From positions 62,001 to 126,000 of the forward strand of contig CAVVZZ010000001.1 in assembly GCA_963752915.1 (NCBI GenBank): 64,000 bases of DNA, given 5' to 3'. The stretch's first letter is position 1. The number at the start of each line of letters is the position of its first letter. This document shows, in pieces, positions 27,001-34,069 of this stretch. The notes below the pieces were generated by a model that made no database searches, was not told the origin of the DNA, and worked only from the letters and a program-made list of their open reading frames with translations. The stretch is from DATJPR01 sp963752915. GTDB taxonomy: Bacteria > Bacteroidota > Ignavibacteria > UBA10030 > UBA6906. The position numbers and the translations under genes were made by a program.

Positions 27001-27681
27001 CTGGAAATAGACGTCCGGATTCTGTGCGGCCCCGCGCATGAACGGATGATCCGGAGAAAGAGCACGCGACCGATGAGCGCGCACGAGATCGTCGCTCACA
27101 AGCGCCCGCATGTCTTCGTCCGCGAGCTGTTCGATTTTCATGACCTCATGCGACGTCCGGAACCCATCAAAATAATGGAGGAAGGGGACACGCGCCTCCA
27201 GCGTCGCCGCGTGCGCGACCAACGCCAGGTCCATAACTTCCTGGACGGAATTCGACGAGAGCATCGCCCAGCCGCATGACCGCGTCGCCATCACATCGCT
27301 ATGATCGCCGAAGATCGAAAGCGCCTGAGCGGCGATCGAGCGTGCCGACACGTGAAACACGGTGGAGGTCAGCTCGCCTGCGATCTTGAACATGTTGGGA
27401 ATCATCAGCAGAAGACCCTGCGACGCCGTGAATGTCGTCGAAAGCGCTCCCGCCTGAAGCGAACCGTGCACCGCTCCTGCGGCGCCTCCCTCGCTCTGCA
27501 TTTCGGTGACGGAGGGGACTGTTCCCCAGAGGTTCTTGCGGCCCAGGGCGGACCACTCATCAGCCCACTCGCCCATATTCGACGAGGGCGTGATGGGATA
27601 GATTGCAATGACCTCGCTCAGCTTGTGAGCAATATATGCGGCGGCTTCATTGCCGTCGATCGTGACCATATTTCTTTTCAT
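24100..27681 (-). CDS. nifJ: pyruvate:ferredoxin (flavodoxin) oxidoreductase
   Basis: Single-chain homodimeric enzyme of 1193 residues that converts pyruvate and CoA to acetyl-CoA and CO2 while reducing ferredoxin, or carboxylates acetyl-CoA in reverse. Domains in order: pyrimidine-binding part with IAIYPITPSSNMGEWADEW; pyruvate-binding TFTASQGLLLMIPN; CoA-binding region; two [4Fe-4S] ferredoxin motifs CIQCNKCAIVCPHA and CTGCGLCVEVCPAK near 685-750; SGACSGCGETPYVKL plus NATGCSSIYGGNLPTTPW, and a TPP-binding GGDGWAYDIGFGGLDH with EVYSNTGGQMS. Length matches NifJ. Start ATG at 27681 has GAGGA upstream; a TTG two codons earlier is possible. Confidence 0.97.
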   Translation of the reverse strand: MKRNMVTIDGNEAAAYIAHKLSEVIAIYPITPSSNMGEWADEWSALGRKNLWGTVPSVTEMQSEGGAAGAVHGSLQAGALSTTFTASQGLLLMIPNMFKIAGELTSTVFHVSARSIAAQALSIFGDHSDVMATRSCGWAMLSSNSVQEVMDLALVAHAATLEARVPFLHYFDGFRTSHEVMKIEQLADEDMRALVSDDLVRAHRSRALSPDHPFMRGAAQNPDVYFQGRETVNTFYEKVPDIVQKYMDQLKGLVGREYKLYQYYGSPTAEKVLIMMGSGCEPAQETVDYLNAKGENLGLLKVRLYRPFSVKHFVAALPATVKSIAVLDRTKEPGSAGEPLYLDVVTGIAEALAAGTAPFKQMPRIIGGRYGLSSKEFTPAMVKATYDELKKPSPKNHFMVGIIDDVTNLSLDVDPTFTTEADDVVRALFYGLGADGTVGANKNSIKIIGEDTPNYAQGYFVYDSKKSGSTTTSHLRFGPRPIHSTYLVSSANFVACHQWMFLERYDVLKEAIPGATFLLNSLFGPDEVWDKLPRTIQEQIIRKKIKFYVIDGYKVAQATGMGSRVNTIMQTCFFAISGVLPRDQAIEAIKKSIKKTYGKKGDQIVQQNYAAVDQTLANLFQVKVPASVSSRIEMPPVVSIKAPDFVKNFTAQIMAGFGDSLPVSAMPVDGTYPTATARWEKRNIALEIPVWDMPVCIQCNKCAIVCPHASIRVKVFDPKELAKAPATFKSMDYKGPEYKGMKYSVQVAPEDCTGCGLCVEVCPAKNKTETRLKAINMMPQPPIRESERDNFEFFLTIPEADRKTARVDSVKGSQFLEPLFEFSGACSGCGETPYVKLASQLFGDRMYVANATGCSSIYGGNLPTTPWAKNKDNRGPAWSNSLFEDNAEFGLGMRLAVDKQEGMARELLQTLAPKLGDELVTAILKADQKDEAGIYEQRQRVVALKTKLESMKEPEARNLLSLADMLVKKSIWIMGGDGWAYDIGFGGLDHVLASGKNVNILVLDTEVYSNTGGQMSKSTPRAAVAKFAAGGKPTAKKDLGMIAMTYGNVYVANVAMGYNDMQTIKAFIEAEAYDGPSIIIAYSHCIAHGIDMAKGMTNQKAAVECGHWPLYRFNPMLAAEGKNPFKLDSKTPTKRFEDYAYTETRYKMLTKSNPEAAKFLMKEAEEDAQKRWKKYEEMAQDGGAARKPAVEHA

Positions 27682-27979
27682 TACCAATCCTCTATGCGAT
27701 GAGCAAAGCTGAAACTTCTATCCGATAGGATGACCGCAGTGTTTTCACAAAAAAGCCGGCGTGATGTGGCGCCGGCATCAATGTCGGGAGCCCGAACGCC
27801 CCCGCTGAGAAAAGTCCGAAGAACTATACGCCAACAGCGCAATCCGGCTCATCCTTTTACCTATACTGTGCCATCAAAAGCAGGCGAAATCACACAGAAT
27901 TCGCCACTCGGACCCTGGGTTTTCCGAGTTATAGGAATCAGTGCCGTAAAATTGGGAGGGCGCGCGCAAGAGAGATGGC
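27682..27979. other. intergenic region upstream of nifJ
   Basis: First part of a 425-base gap. It must carry the nifJ promoter; no clear -35/-10 pair was picked out. A GCCGGC-centred imperfect hairpin lies near 27752-27780 (AAAAGCCGGC...GCCGGCAT). No gene is seen. Confidence 0.4.
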
Positions 27980-28017
27980 GGGGGGAAAGGGAGACGAGGG
28001 GACTGGGAGATGGGGGG
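27980..28017 (+). other. G-quadruplex-capable G-tract cluster
   Basis: Five runs of three or more G in 38 bases: GGGGGG, GGG, GGGG, GGG and GGGGGG separated by 3-6 base loops. This meets the usual G4 motif definition several times over. The G-rich strand is opposite to the coding strand of the flanking genes. Confidence 0.6.
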
Positions 28018-28055
28018 ACTTTGAGATCAGAGAGGAAGGAACGGCAGCGTCAGTT

Positions 28056-28088
28056 TTCTTCCTACTCCTTACTGCTTACTTCATACTC
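28056..28088 (+). repeat. CTTCCTAC-rich pyrimidine element, copy A
   Basis: Built from drifting 5-9 base units (TTCTTCCTACTCC, TTACTGC, TTACTTC, ATACTC), immediately after a purine-rich tract and 19 bases beyond the stop of the CHAT-like gene. It resembles copy B at 33350-33383, also after a purine-rich tract, and shares its core with the inverted repeat at 24017. Confidence 0.45.
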
Positions 28089-28106
28089 GAGGCCGGATCA
28101 ACGCCG

Positions 28107-30704
28107 CTACGGGTTCATCCACAGCATGAACGGCATCCAGAACACCGGCAGCGCGTCGTTTCGACGAATGATTCCCAGAAGCGCGGAACGATACGCCTCA
28201 CAGACGCCTTTGGCGCCGTGGAGCTCGCCAGAAAAGGCATCGACAAATCCCTTTGTCGACTTCCTTCCTGTGCCGGCACAATTCAGGATGACGATCTTCG
28301 ACCCTGCGCCGAACGGAATCGTCGCGAACCGACCGGCGGCGTCCGAAGCATCGGTCGACAGGTTGTAGACTGCCACTGCAGGAAAGGCGGGGATCCCGAC
28401 AAAGTCACCTATCGGTCTCTTCTTGACGACTTCCGATGTTGGGTCGAACATCGAGACGTACGAATTCGCCGGGCGAGTGGCGTCCCAGTGGATGTCGAAT
28501 GCAAGATGTGCGAGGTCCGCCTGCGCGCTGACCAGTTCGGCCAGGTTCGCGCGGGGATCAAAATGGAATTCCGCCTCCTTGAAGGTCACTTTGATATCCC
28601 GCAATTCGTATTCGGCGTCTCTGCCGGAATTGCCCGAGGATCCGAACGCGACAATACGATTGACAATCGGATCGTTCAAGGTCCCCTTCTGCAGAAGAGA
28701 CGGAAACACGTACGCCACAGGAAACCGTTCGATCAGGGACGTGCCCGCAATCCCCCCCCGACGGAGCACCGACACCGGAAGAAATGGAACGTCGTTCGCT
28801 TCCGCGATAAGGAGTGATCGCGCCGTCGCTAAATCCCGTTCCATCGGACGCACGACAGTCTCATACAGCGCCGACGCCTCATCCGTCAACTTTTGCGCAA
28901 GGACTTTCGGTTTGTATTCCGTCAACGAATCGGCTCGCATGGCGAGCATCCGGAGCTGATCCGAAAACTCCGCGCACCGGGCCGCCAACTGCGGCCGGGT
29001 GCTCGACACACTGTGCACTGACAGCATCTGCCTGCCGACGACAAACGACGCGAGTGAGCGGGAGGTCGCGACATAAAGAATCAGGACTGTCCCGTCCGGC
29101 AGCATGCGTTTCAACTCCTGCCCTGACGGCGACAACGCCGAGACAAAACATCCCATCGATCTCCGCGAAGCAATGATATCGCCGCTCAATGCATGCGCTT
29201 CGTTGGCTGTTTGCGTCAATGCGCGCGACACGATCGCCGCCTGTTCACGTGCGCCTGCCGACGAACTCCAGGAGCGGCAGAGCTGTTCCTCTGCCCCGTT
29301 GCACCGGGCGCGCATCGCGTGCCAGCGATCGACCATCGCCTGGAGGGAAGCGTCGCCGACAGTCGGACGGATGCGATCAAGATCACGGAAAAGCAGCCAT
29401 GCGGAGCGGCGCAACGCCACAGTGAGGGCATCATCGTTCTTCCCCATTCTCGTCAAGAGGTCAATCTCCTCGTCGTGCCAGGGCGTTCTCGCCGAACCGA
29501 CAACGGCCCGCCGACAATCGGCATAGAGATCGGCTTCCGCGTGAGACCATTCGAGCTCGGTTGCATCCGCCGCGTGCTGGAACGACGTGAGGGCATCGAC
29601 AGGCTGGTTCGCGGCGAGGTCGCAGAGGCCATCGATCCCATAGGCATACGCCGCGAGAGAAGGCGGTGCACCGTCGTCGAGCCCCTCGAGCGCCTGTCGG
29701 ACGATCGGCAATGCGGCCGGAGGATCAACCAACCGGAGCACGTTCGCCAGCTGCAGCAACGCATACCGCCGCGCAAGTTCGTCTCCCCGCTCCTTGCTGA
29801 GGCTGAGAGCCGACTGATAGTAGCCCACCGCCTCGGCGTTGCGTTTTGCTGCGAGGAGCGCATTTCCGATCCTGAAAAGAATCTCCTGCTGCAGACCAGG
29901 ATCGGCATGGGATCGCTCCGCAAGAGGAAGCGCCGCAAGATAGGTCGAGAGAGCATCGGGGAGATTCCCGCTCGCCTCGTACGCCCGTGCAATGTGAAGG
30001 AGAATCGGGACTGCGGACACCGTGTCGCCTGCATGTTCGGCGATGTCACGCGCCTCGATGAACCGTCGAACTGCGGTGACTGCATCCCCTCGGTTGAGTG
30101 CGGACAGCCCCGTCTGGTCCTTGACCCATGATGACCGTTTCCTGTCGCTCGTTGAGTCGGCATCCCGTTGCTGATCGCCGAGCAATTGGTCCTCCAGGTC
30201 GCGAATGTTCAGGGTCCTGGCAAGCGGCACGAGCGCTTCCCCAACTTCTTCGAATGCTTCTTTGTCATGGGAAACTCGGGCCAGACGCAACGCCTCCTGT
30301 CCTCGGCTCAGTGCTTCCTCTTCCATTCCCATCCGAACGTAGAGATCCATGACGGAGAGTGTCACCGCCCGCATGCCGATTTTGTCCCCCGCGCTCCTGA
30401 AATGCCCTGTCGATGAGGCATAGAATTCGAGAGCCTTGTCAAATCCCGCCTCTGCGCTCTCGATATCTCCCAGCATCTGTTCCGCCGTGCCGATGCCCTC
30501 ATCCGAGTTTGCGCTGTGGAAGTACTCGAGCGCACGGGACCCGCTGTCGCGCGCCGCAGCGAACAATCCGCGATCCATCAGCGGAGCCGCATTGCGAAGA
30601 ATGCGGTTCCCGATCTCTTCATCCTTTGATGGGACGCGGCTACACCCTGCAACGATTCCCGCAACACAACCAACGGCGGCCATCCGGAGAATGGTCTGTT
30701 TCAT
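28107..30704 (-). CDS. lipoprotein with TPR array and C-terminal CHAT-like peptidase domain
   Basis: Protein of 865 residues. The N-terminus MKQTILRMAAVGCVAGIVAGC has a lipobox (VAGC, Cys21), so it is probably membrane-anchored outside the cytoplasm. Residues ~30-400 are TPR-like helical repeats (LSALNRGDAVTAVRRFIEARDIA, ALSTYLAALPLAERS, AVGYYQSALSLSKERGD). The C-terminal ~300 residues resemble a CHAT (caspase-like) domain: LPDGTVLILYVATSRSLASFVVGR, MERDLATARSLLIAEANDVPFLPVSVL, a His in ADLAHLAFDIHWD near 740, and a Cys in KIVILNCAGTGRKSTKGFVDAFS near 815. The usual HFA-THG and LSACET motifs are altered, so proteolytic activity is uncertain. Its start overlaps the glycerophosphodiesterase stop (ATGA), placing it last in the adk operon. 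Confidence 0.75.
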   Translation of the reverse strand: MKQTILRMAAVGCVAGIVAGCSRVPSKDEEIGNRILRNAAPLMDRGLFAAARDSGSRALEYFHSANSDEGIGTAEQMLGDIESAEAGFDKALEFYASSTGHFRSAGDKIGMRAVTLSVMDLYVRMGMEEEALSRGQEALRLARVSHDKEAFEEVGEALVPLARTLNIRDLEDQLLGDQQRDADSTSDRKRSSWVKDQTGLSALNRGDAVTAVRRFIEARDIAEHAGDTVSAVPILLHIARAYEASGNLPDALSTYLAALPLAERSHADPGLQQEILFRIGNALLAAKRNAEAVGYYQSALSLSKERGDELARRYALLQLANVLRLVDPPAALPIVRQALEGLDDGAPPSLAAYAYGIDGLCDLAANQPVDALTSFQHAADATELEWSHAEADLYADCRRAVVGSARTPWHDEEIDLLTRMGKNDDALTVALRRSAWLLFRDLDRIRPTVGDASLQAMVDRWHAMRARCNGAEEQLCRSWSSSAGAREQAAIVSRALTQTANEAHALSGDIIASRRSMGCFVSALSPSGQELKRMLPDGTVLILYVATSRSLASFVVGRQMLSVHSVSSTRPQLAARCAEFSDQLRMLAMRADSLTEYKPKVLAQKLTDEASALYETVVRPMERDLATARSLLIAEANDVPFLPVSVLRRGGIAGTSLIERFPVAYVFPSLLQKGTLNDPIVNRIVAFGSSGNSGRDAEYELRDIKVTFKEAEFHFDPRANLAELVSAQADLAHLAFDIHWDATRPANSYVSMFDPTSEVVKKRPIGDFVGIPAFPAVAVYNLSTDASDAAGRFATIPFGAGSKIVILNCAGTGRKSTKGFVDAFSGELHGAKGVCEAYRSALLGIIRRNDALPVFWMPFMLWMNP

Positions 30705-31483
30705 GTGATGTCCAGGGATGATCGGTTTGCGGCACGGCCAAGTAACCGGAGCATTAAGGCGGGATAGTTGGTGATCACGCCGTCGACGCCGAAGCGTCGC
30801 GGCCGGTAGAGATGACGCGCACTGTTTACTCCATAGACGTACACTTTCATTCCGTGACGGTGCGCGTCATGCACATGGCGCTTTCGCAGCGAGGTCCGGC
30901 TGCAGACAAATGCTGCTGCGCCGACGGTGCGCACGAAGAACGACGGGAGCAGGCCGGTATCGCGTAAAGGCATGGCGAGGACGCCGATTCTGATGGATGG
31001 GGCAATCGTATGAAGCTGTTTCAGAAAACGATGGTTGAATGACGAGACAATGATTTGCCTTCCCCGTGCTGTTTCCCTCAGGACGTCCACCAATCTCTGC
31101 GCCGTCCGGGATCGCCAGTGCAGGTCGCCGTCTGTTTTGACTTCGACATTGATGCCGACGCGCACCGGGATTTTCTCGAGAACCATCGACAGCGTCGGCA
31201 CCCGTTCTCCGGCATACCGGGAAGAAAACCATCGTCCCGCATCGAGCAACCGGAGCTCATCGACAGTCCGCCGGAACAGCGGGCCCCGTCCGTCCGTCGT
31301 CCTGTTGAGCGTCCGGTCATGAAAGACGACCAGACCGTCGTCCGCGGTACGACGCACATCAAGTTCCAGCCAGTCGGCGCCCGATTCAACCGCCCGTCTG
31401 AACGCGAGAAGCGTATTTTCCGGAGCCGTCCCGGAACTCCCCCGATGGGCGATGACTGTCATGGCGCTGTGGAGCAGCATCAC
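30701..31483 (-). CDS. glycerophosphodiester phosphodiesterase
   Basis: GDPD-family TIM-barrel enzyme of 260 residues that hydrolyses glycerophosphodiesters to glycerol-3-phosphate and an alcohol. The signature IAHRGSSGTAPENTLLAFRRAVESGADWLELDVR covers about 11-44 with catalytic His and metal-binding Glu/Asp; VVFHDRTLNRTTDG near 51 supplies the second His; INVEVKTDGDLHW near 110 the further metal ligand; and VYGVNSARHLYRPRRFGVDGVITNYP the C-terminus. No signal peptide, so cytosolic. A GTG at 31483 overlaps the adk stop (GTGA); ATGs at 31480 or 31462 (MTVIAHRG) are alternative starts. It couples adk to the CHAT-like lipoprotein gene. Confidence 0.93.
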   Translation of the reverse strand: MMLLHSAMTVIAHRGSSGTAPENTLLAFRRAVESGADWLELDVRRTADDGLVVFHDRTLNRTTDGRGPLFRRTVDELRLLDAGRWFSSRYAGERVPTLSMVLEKIPVRVGINVEVKTDGDLHWRSRTAQRLVDVLRETARGRQIIVSSFNHRFLKQLHTIAPSIRIGVLAMPLRDTGLLPSFFVRTVGAAAFVCSRTSLRKRHVHDAHRHGMKVYVYGVNSARHLYRPRRFGVDGVITNYPALMLRLLGRAANRSSLDIT

Positions 31484-32136
31484 ACCTTCGCTACTTCCGT
31501 CAGGTGACGTTTGATCGAAGCGTTAATCTGTTCGACGGATCCCATCCCGTTGACCTGGACTACGTTACCGCATTTCCGAAAGAACGCGATCACCGGCGCC
31601 GTTTGGGCATGGTACACTCGCAGGCGTTCCCGCACCGTTTCTTCCTGGTCGTCCTTGCGCTGTATGAGTGTGCCTCCGCACTTCGGGCACGGCGTCGAGG
31701 GCGTGACATTATCCGTGTGCATGCTGTAAATGCTCCCTTCGCGCGAGCAGACCAAACGTCCGCTGAGCCGCCGCACGATTTCGTCATCATCCGCCTGGAG
31801 CTCCAGGGTCTGGCAGTCACGGATTCCGAGTTCTTTGAAGATCTGGTCCAAGGCCTCGGCCTGGGGTAAGGTGCGTGGAAAACCGTCAAGCAGGAACCCT
31901 CTTGACGTCAAGGCCGATGTGAGGACTTCCCGAACGATCCCGATCATGACATCGTCGGGAACAAGCTGGCCCCGATCCATTATTGCCTTTGCCTTCAGCC
32001 CCATTTCGGTGCCCTGTGAAGCCGCAGACCGGAGCATGTCGCCGGTCGAAATGTGGGGGATGGTGAATTCCGTGGATATGAGCTTTGCCTGGGTTCCTTT
32101 GCCGACACCGGGCGGACCAAAGATCAGTAGACGCAT
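31480..32136 (-). CDS. adk: adenylate kinase
   Basis: Essential enzyme interconverting 2 ADP with ATP and AMP; 218 residues, the long-LID type. Motifs: GPPGVGKGTQAK P-loop at 7-18, HISTGDMLRSA near 29, GFLLDGFPRTLPQAEALD near 82 and RKDDQEETVRERL near 160. The LID carries a zinc-knuckle-like sequence, CSREGSIYSMHTDN...CPKCGG, in which the first CxxC pair is reduced to a single Cys (C-S-R-E) while the second CxxC is intact. Start 32136 begins MRLLIFGPPGVGKG. It is followed by GDPD with a 4-base overlap, and lies 15 bases after the rlmN stop, so rlmN, adk, GDPD and the CHAT-like gene probably form one transcript. Confidence 0.97.
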   Translation of the reverse strand: MRLLIFGPPGVGKGTQAKLISTEFTIPHISTGDMLRSAASQGTEMGLKAKAIMDRGQLVPDDVMIGIVREVLTSALTSRGFLLDGFPRTLPQAEALDQIFKELGIRDCQTLELQADDDEIVRRLSGRLVCSREGSIYSMHTDNVTPSTPCPKCGGTLIQRKDDQEETVRERLRVYHAQTAPVIAFFRKCGNVVQVNGMGSVEQINASIKRHLTEVAKV

Positions 32137-32151
32137 GAGGAGTCTGTTCTT

Positions 32152-33273
32152 TCAGGAGGTGGGAAGAGCATGTTGCTTGGACTGCTTTGAAAGGCGAACT
32201 GCGAGCTGCCCGCACGCCGCATCAATATCATCTCCTGCGTTGCTCCGAACCATGGCAGTGAGGTGATGGGCCCGCAGCTCTTTGACACATTCGTCGGTGC
32301 GCCGGGAGGGCCGGAGGCGGTTGGTCGCCGCATTCAGGCCCGCCGATGCGATGGAATGATACGGAATTATATTGATTTTAGATGGCACATGCCGCGCAAA
32401 TTTGATAAGGGCGCGGACCTCCTTCTCCGTGTCATTTATGCCGTCAAAAAAAATGTACTCATACGTCACCCGTTGCTCAGTTTTCGCATAGTAATGCTCG
32501 ATCGCTCCGAGCAGCTGGTCGACCGGGAACTTCCGGTTAATCGGCATCAATTGCGACCGGGTCTCATCGACGGCGCTATGAAGGGAGACGGCGAGTTTCA
32601 CCCGGCGCTTCTCGTCACCCAGTTGTCGGATACGGTCCGGCCGTCCCGCGGTGGAAACGGTGATGCGCTTGAGGGCGATGCCGATCCCCGTCGCCATGAT
32701 GGTCGCGGAGTTCATGACGTTCTCATAGTTGAGCATGGGCTCGCCCATGCCCATGAACACGATGTTCGTCGGCGACTTCGCTGTAAGCCGTCGGACTTGC
32801 AACACCTGATCGACGATTTCGCCCGTGGTAAGGTTTCGGAAGAACCCCATCGTCCCTGTTGCGCAGAACTTGCAGTCCAACGCGCATCCGACCTGGGTCG
32901 ACACGCAGAGTGTCAGACGGGTCTGTTCGTCGTCCTGCTGACGACCCGTATCGCGAAATGAGGCCGCCGGGGGAATCAGGACGCTTTCAATCTTCATCCC
33001 GTCCTGAAGTTCGAACAGCAGCTTCGTGGTGCCGTCCCGCGGCGAGAACACCTGCTGCATAAGTGTGACACCACGGATCAGGGAGGCGCGGGCAAGTTGC
33101 AGGCGGAAGTCCTTCCCCAAATTGGTCATTCCGTCGAAGGTCGTCGCCCGCTTGGCATAGAGCCATTCGAAGAGCTGGCGGCCGCGATACGCGGATTCGC
33201 CGATATTCTCCGCAAATTCTTCCAGCTCGACCTGCGTTAAGCCAAGTAAATTCGTTTTTCCATTCGACTCCAT
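32152..33273 (-). CDS. rlmN: dual-specificity 23S rRNA A2503 / tRNA A37 C2-methyltransferase
   Basis: Radical SAM methyltransferase of 373 residues. The cluster motif CALDCKFC (CxxxCxxC) is near 124; GFFRNLTTGEIVDQVLQV, NIVFMGMGEPMLNYENV near 162 (GEPL-like SAM-binding), and VSLHSAVDETRSQLMPINR near 217 are all classic. Near the C-terminus SNAGDDIDAACGQL contains the methyl-carrying Cys (C338-type). The start MESNGKTNLLGL at 33273 gives the normal RlmN N-terminus; the open frame further upstream reads through a simple-sequence element and is not coding. First gene of the rlmN-adk-GDPD-CHAT chain. Cfr is excluded by the N-terminal helical domain and the genomic context. Confidence 0.96.
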   Translation of the reverse strand: MESNGKTNLLGLTQVELEEFAENIGESAYRGRQLFEWLYAKRATTFDGMTNLGKDFRLQLARASLIRGVTLMQQVFSPRDGTTKLLFELQDGMKIESVLIPPAASFRDTGRQQDDEQTRLTLCVSTQVGCALDCKFCATGTMGFFRNLTTGEIVDQVLQVRRLTAKSPTNIVFMGMGEPMLNYENVMNSATIMATGIGIALKRITVSTAGRPDRIRQLGDEKRRVKLAVSLHSAVDETRSQLMPINRKFPVDQLLGAIEHYYAKTEQRVTYEYIFFDGINDTEKEVRALIKFARHVPSKINIIPYHSIASAGLNAATNRLRPSRRTDECVKELRAHHLTAMVRSNAGDDIDAACGQLAVRLSKQSKQHALPTS

Positions 33274-33349
33274 ACGAGCAAGGTAAGAAAGAGGGCTGAG
33301 GCTTTCAAGAGAGAGGGGAGAGAAACGAGAAGACCGGTGGGCATCTGTG

Positions 33350-33383
33350 TTCTTCCTGCTTCCTACGTCATACTCCCTACTCC
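33350..33383 (+). repeat. CTTCCTAC-rich pyrimidine element, copy B
   Basis: Pyrimidine tract TTCTTCCTGCTTCC then TACGTCATACTCCCTACTCC, preceded by a purine-rich stretch (33283-33332, rich in AGAG/GGAG). It lies 77-110 bases upstream of the rlmN start. Same layout as copy A at 28056-28088. Confidence 0.45.
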
Positions 33384-33435
33384 ACGCGTCACACCTGCCG
33401 GGAATTCGGCACGGCAGCTTATCCATAACATGAAA

Positions 33436-33468
33436 AGACGGAGGCGATCGTTTGACCGCCGTCCGTCT
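33436..33468 (-). terminator. rho-independent terminator after the lipoprotein gene
   Basis: Stem AGACGGA-GGCG / CGCC-(G)-TCCGTCT with a 10-base loop; on the minus strand the stem is followed by TTTT. It lies 25 bases after the stop of the lipoprotein gene starting at 34032. Confidence 0.8.
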
Positions 33469-33492
33469 TCGGGGGAAAGCCGTTTCCTACGA

Positions 33493-34032
33493 TCAGGAAC
33501 CGCTTACTTCTGCGTCGATCTGCGTTAGGAGTTCCACTTTCACTTGGAGTCCGGGCGGGAATCCTGGGTTGATGGAGCCGCCAGCACCCACGTGAACAGT
33601 CACCGTCTGACCACTCTGGAGTTGAGTCAATTTGCCATTTAGAACAATGACCCCCGGAAGGTTTTGCTGAACGAGAGGGGATGTTCCCAAGACAGATTGT
33701 GGTGTGTGGAAGTCGTTCCATTTCTGATTTGTGACAACGAGAATCGGTGTGTTGTCGATCGAAAACGTGCCGCTGAAGTTTCCGGCAAAGTCGCCTATCG
33801 TGCTCACTCGAAGATCATAGACACGACTGGATTTGATCTTGCCGGCATACGATTGGTCAAAATTGTCGTTCAGCACGATCACTGTATCACGGCTGTAGCC
33901 CGCCGAGTTCACAGCAAAGACAGCACTGATGGGCAAATTCACCGACACGGTAAAAGGATCATTGACGCAGCTGAACCCCATGGTGAGAAGCGCAGCCGTC
34001 AACAGGATAAGGACAACCGTCATTTTCTTCAT
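33493..34032 (-). CDS. hypothetical lipoprotein
   Basis: Protein of 179 residues from the ATG at 34032 (MKKMTVVLILLTAALLTMGFSC); the lipobox ends at Cys22, so it is probably a lipoprotein. The mature part is beta-rich: VSVNLPISAVFAVN, VIVLNDNFDQSYAGKIKSSRVYDLRVSTIGDFAGNFSG, VVTNQKWNDF, LPGVIVLNGKLTQLQSGQTVTVHVGAGGS and LQVKVELLTQIDAEV. It may be an Ig-like or immunoglobulin-type sandwich (inference). No family recognised. It follows the DUF6588 gene on the same strand with 37 bases between, and is followed by a terminator, so the two are likely cotranscribed. Confidence 0.75.
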   Translation of the reverse strand: MKKMTVVLILLTAALLTMGFSCVNDPFTVSVNLPISAVFAVNSAGYSRDTVIVLNDNFDQSYAGKIKSSRVYDLRVSTIGDFAGNFSGTFSIDNTPILVVTNQKWNDFHTPQSVLGTSPLVQQNLPGVIVLNGKLTQLQSGQTVTVHVGAGGSINPGFPPGLQVKVELLTQIDAEVSGS

Positions 34033-34069
34033 GTGAAGGCTCCTGTTTGATATCGCGGGCGGTTTGAGA

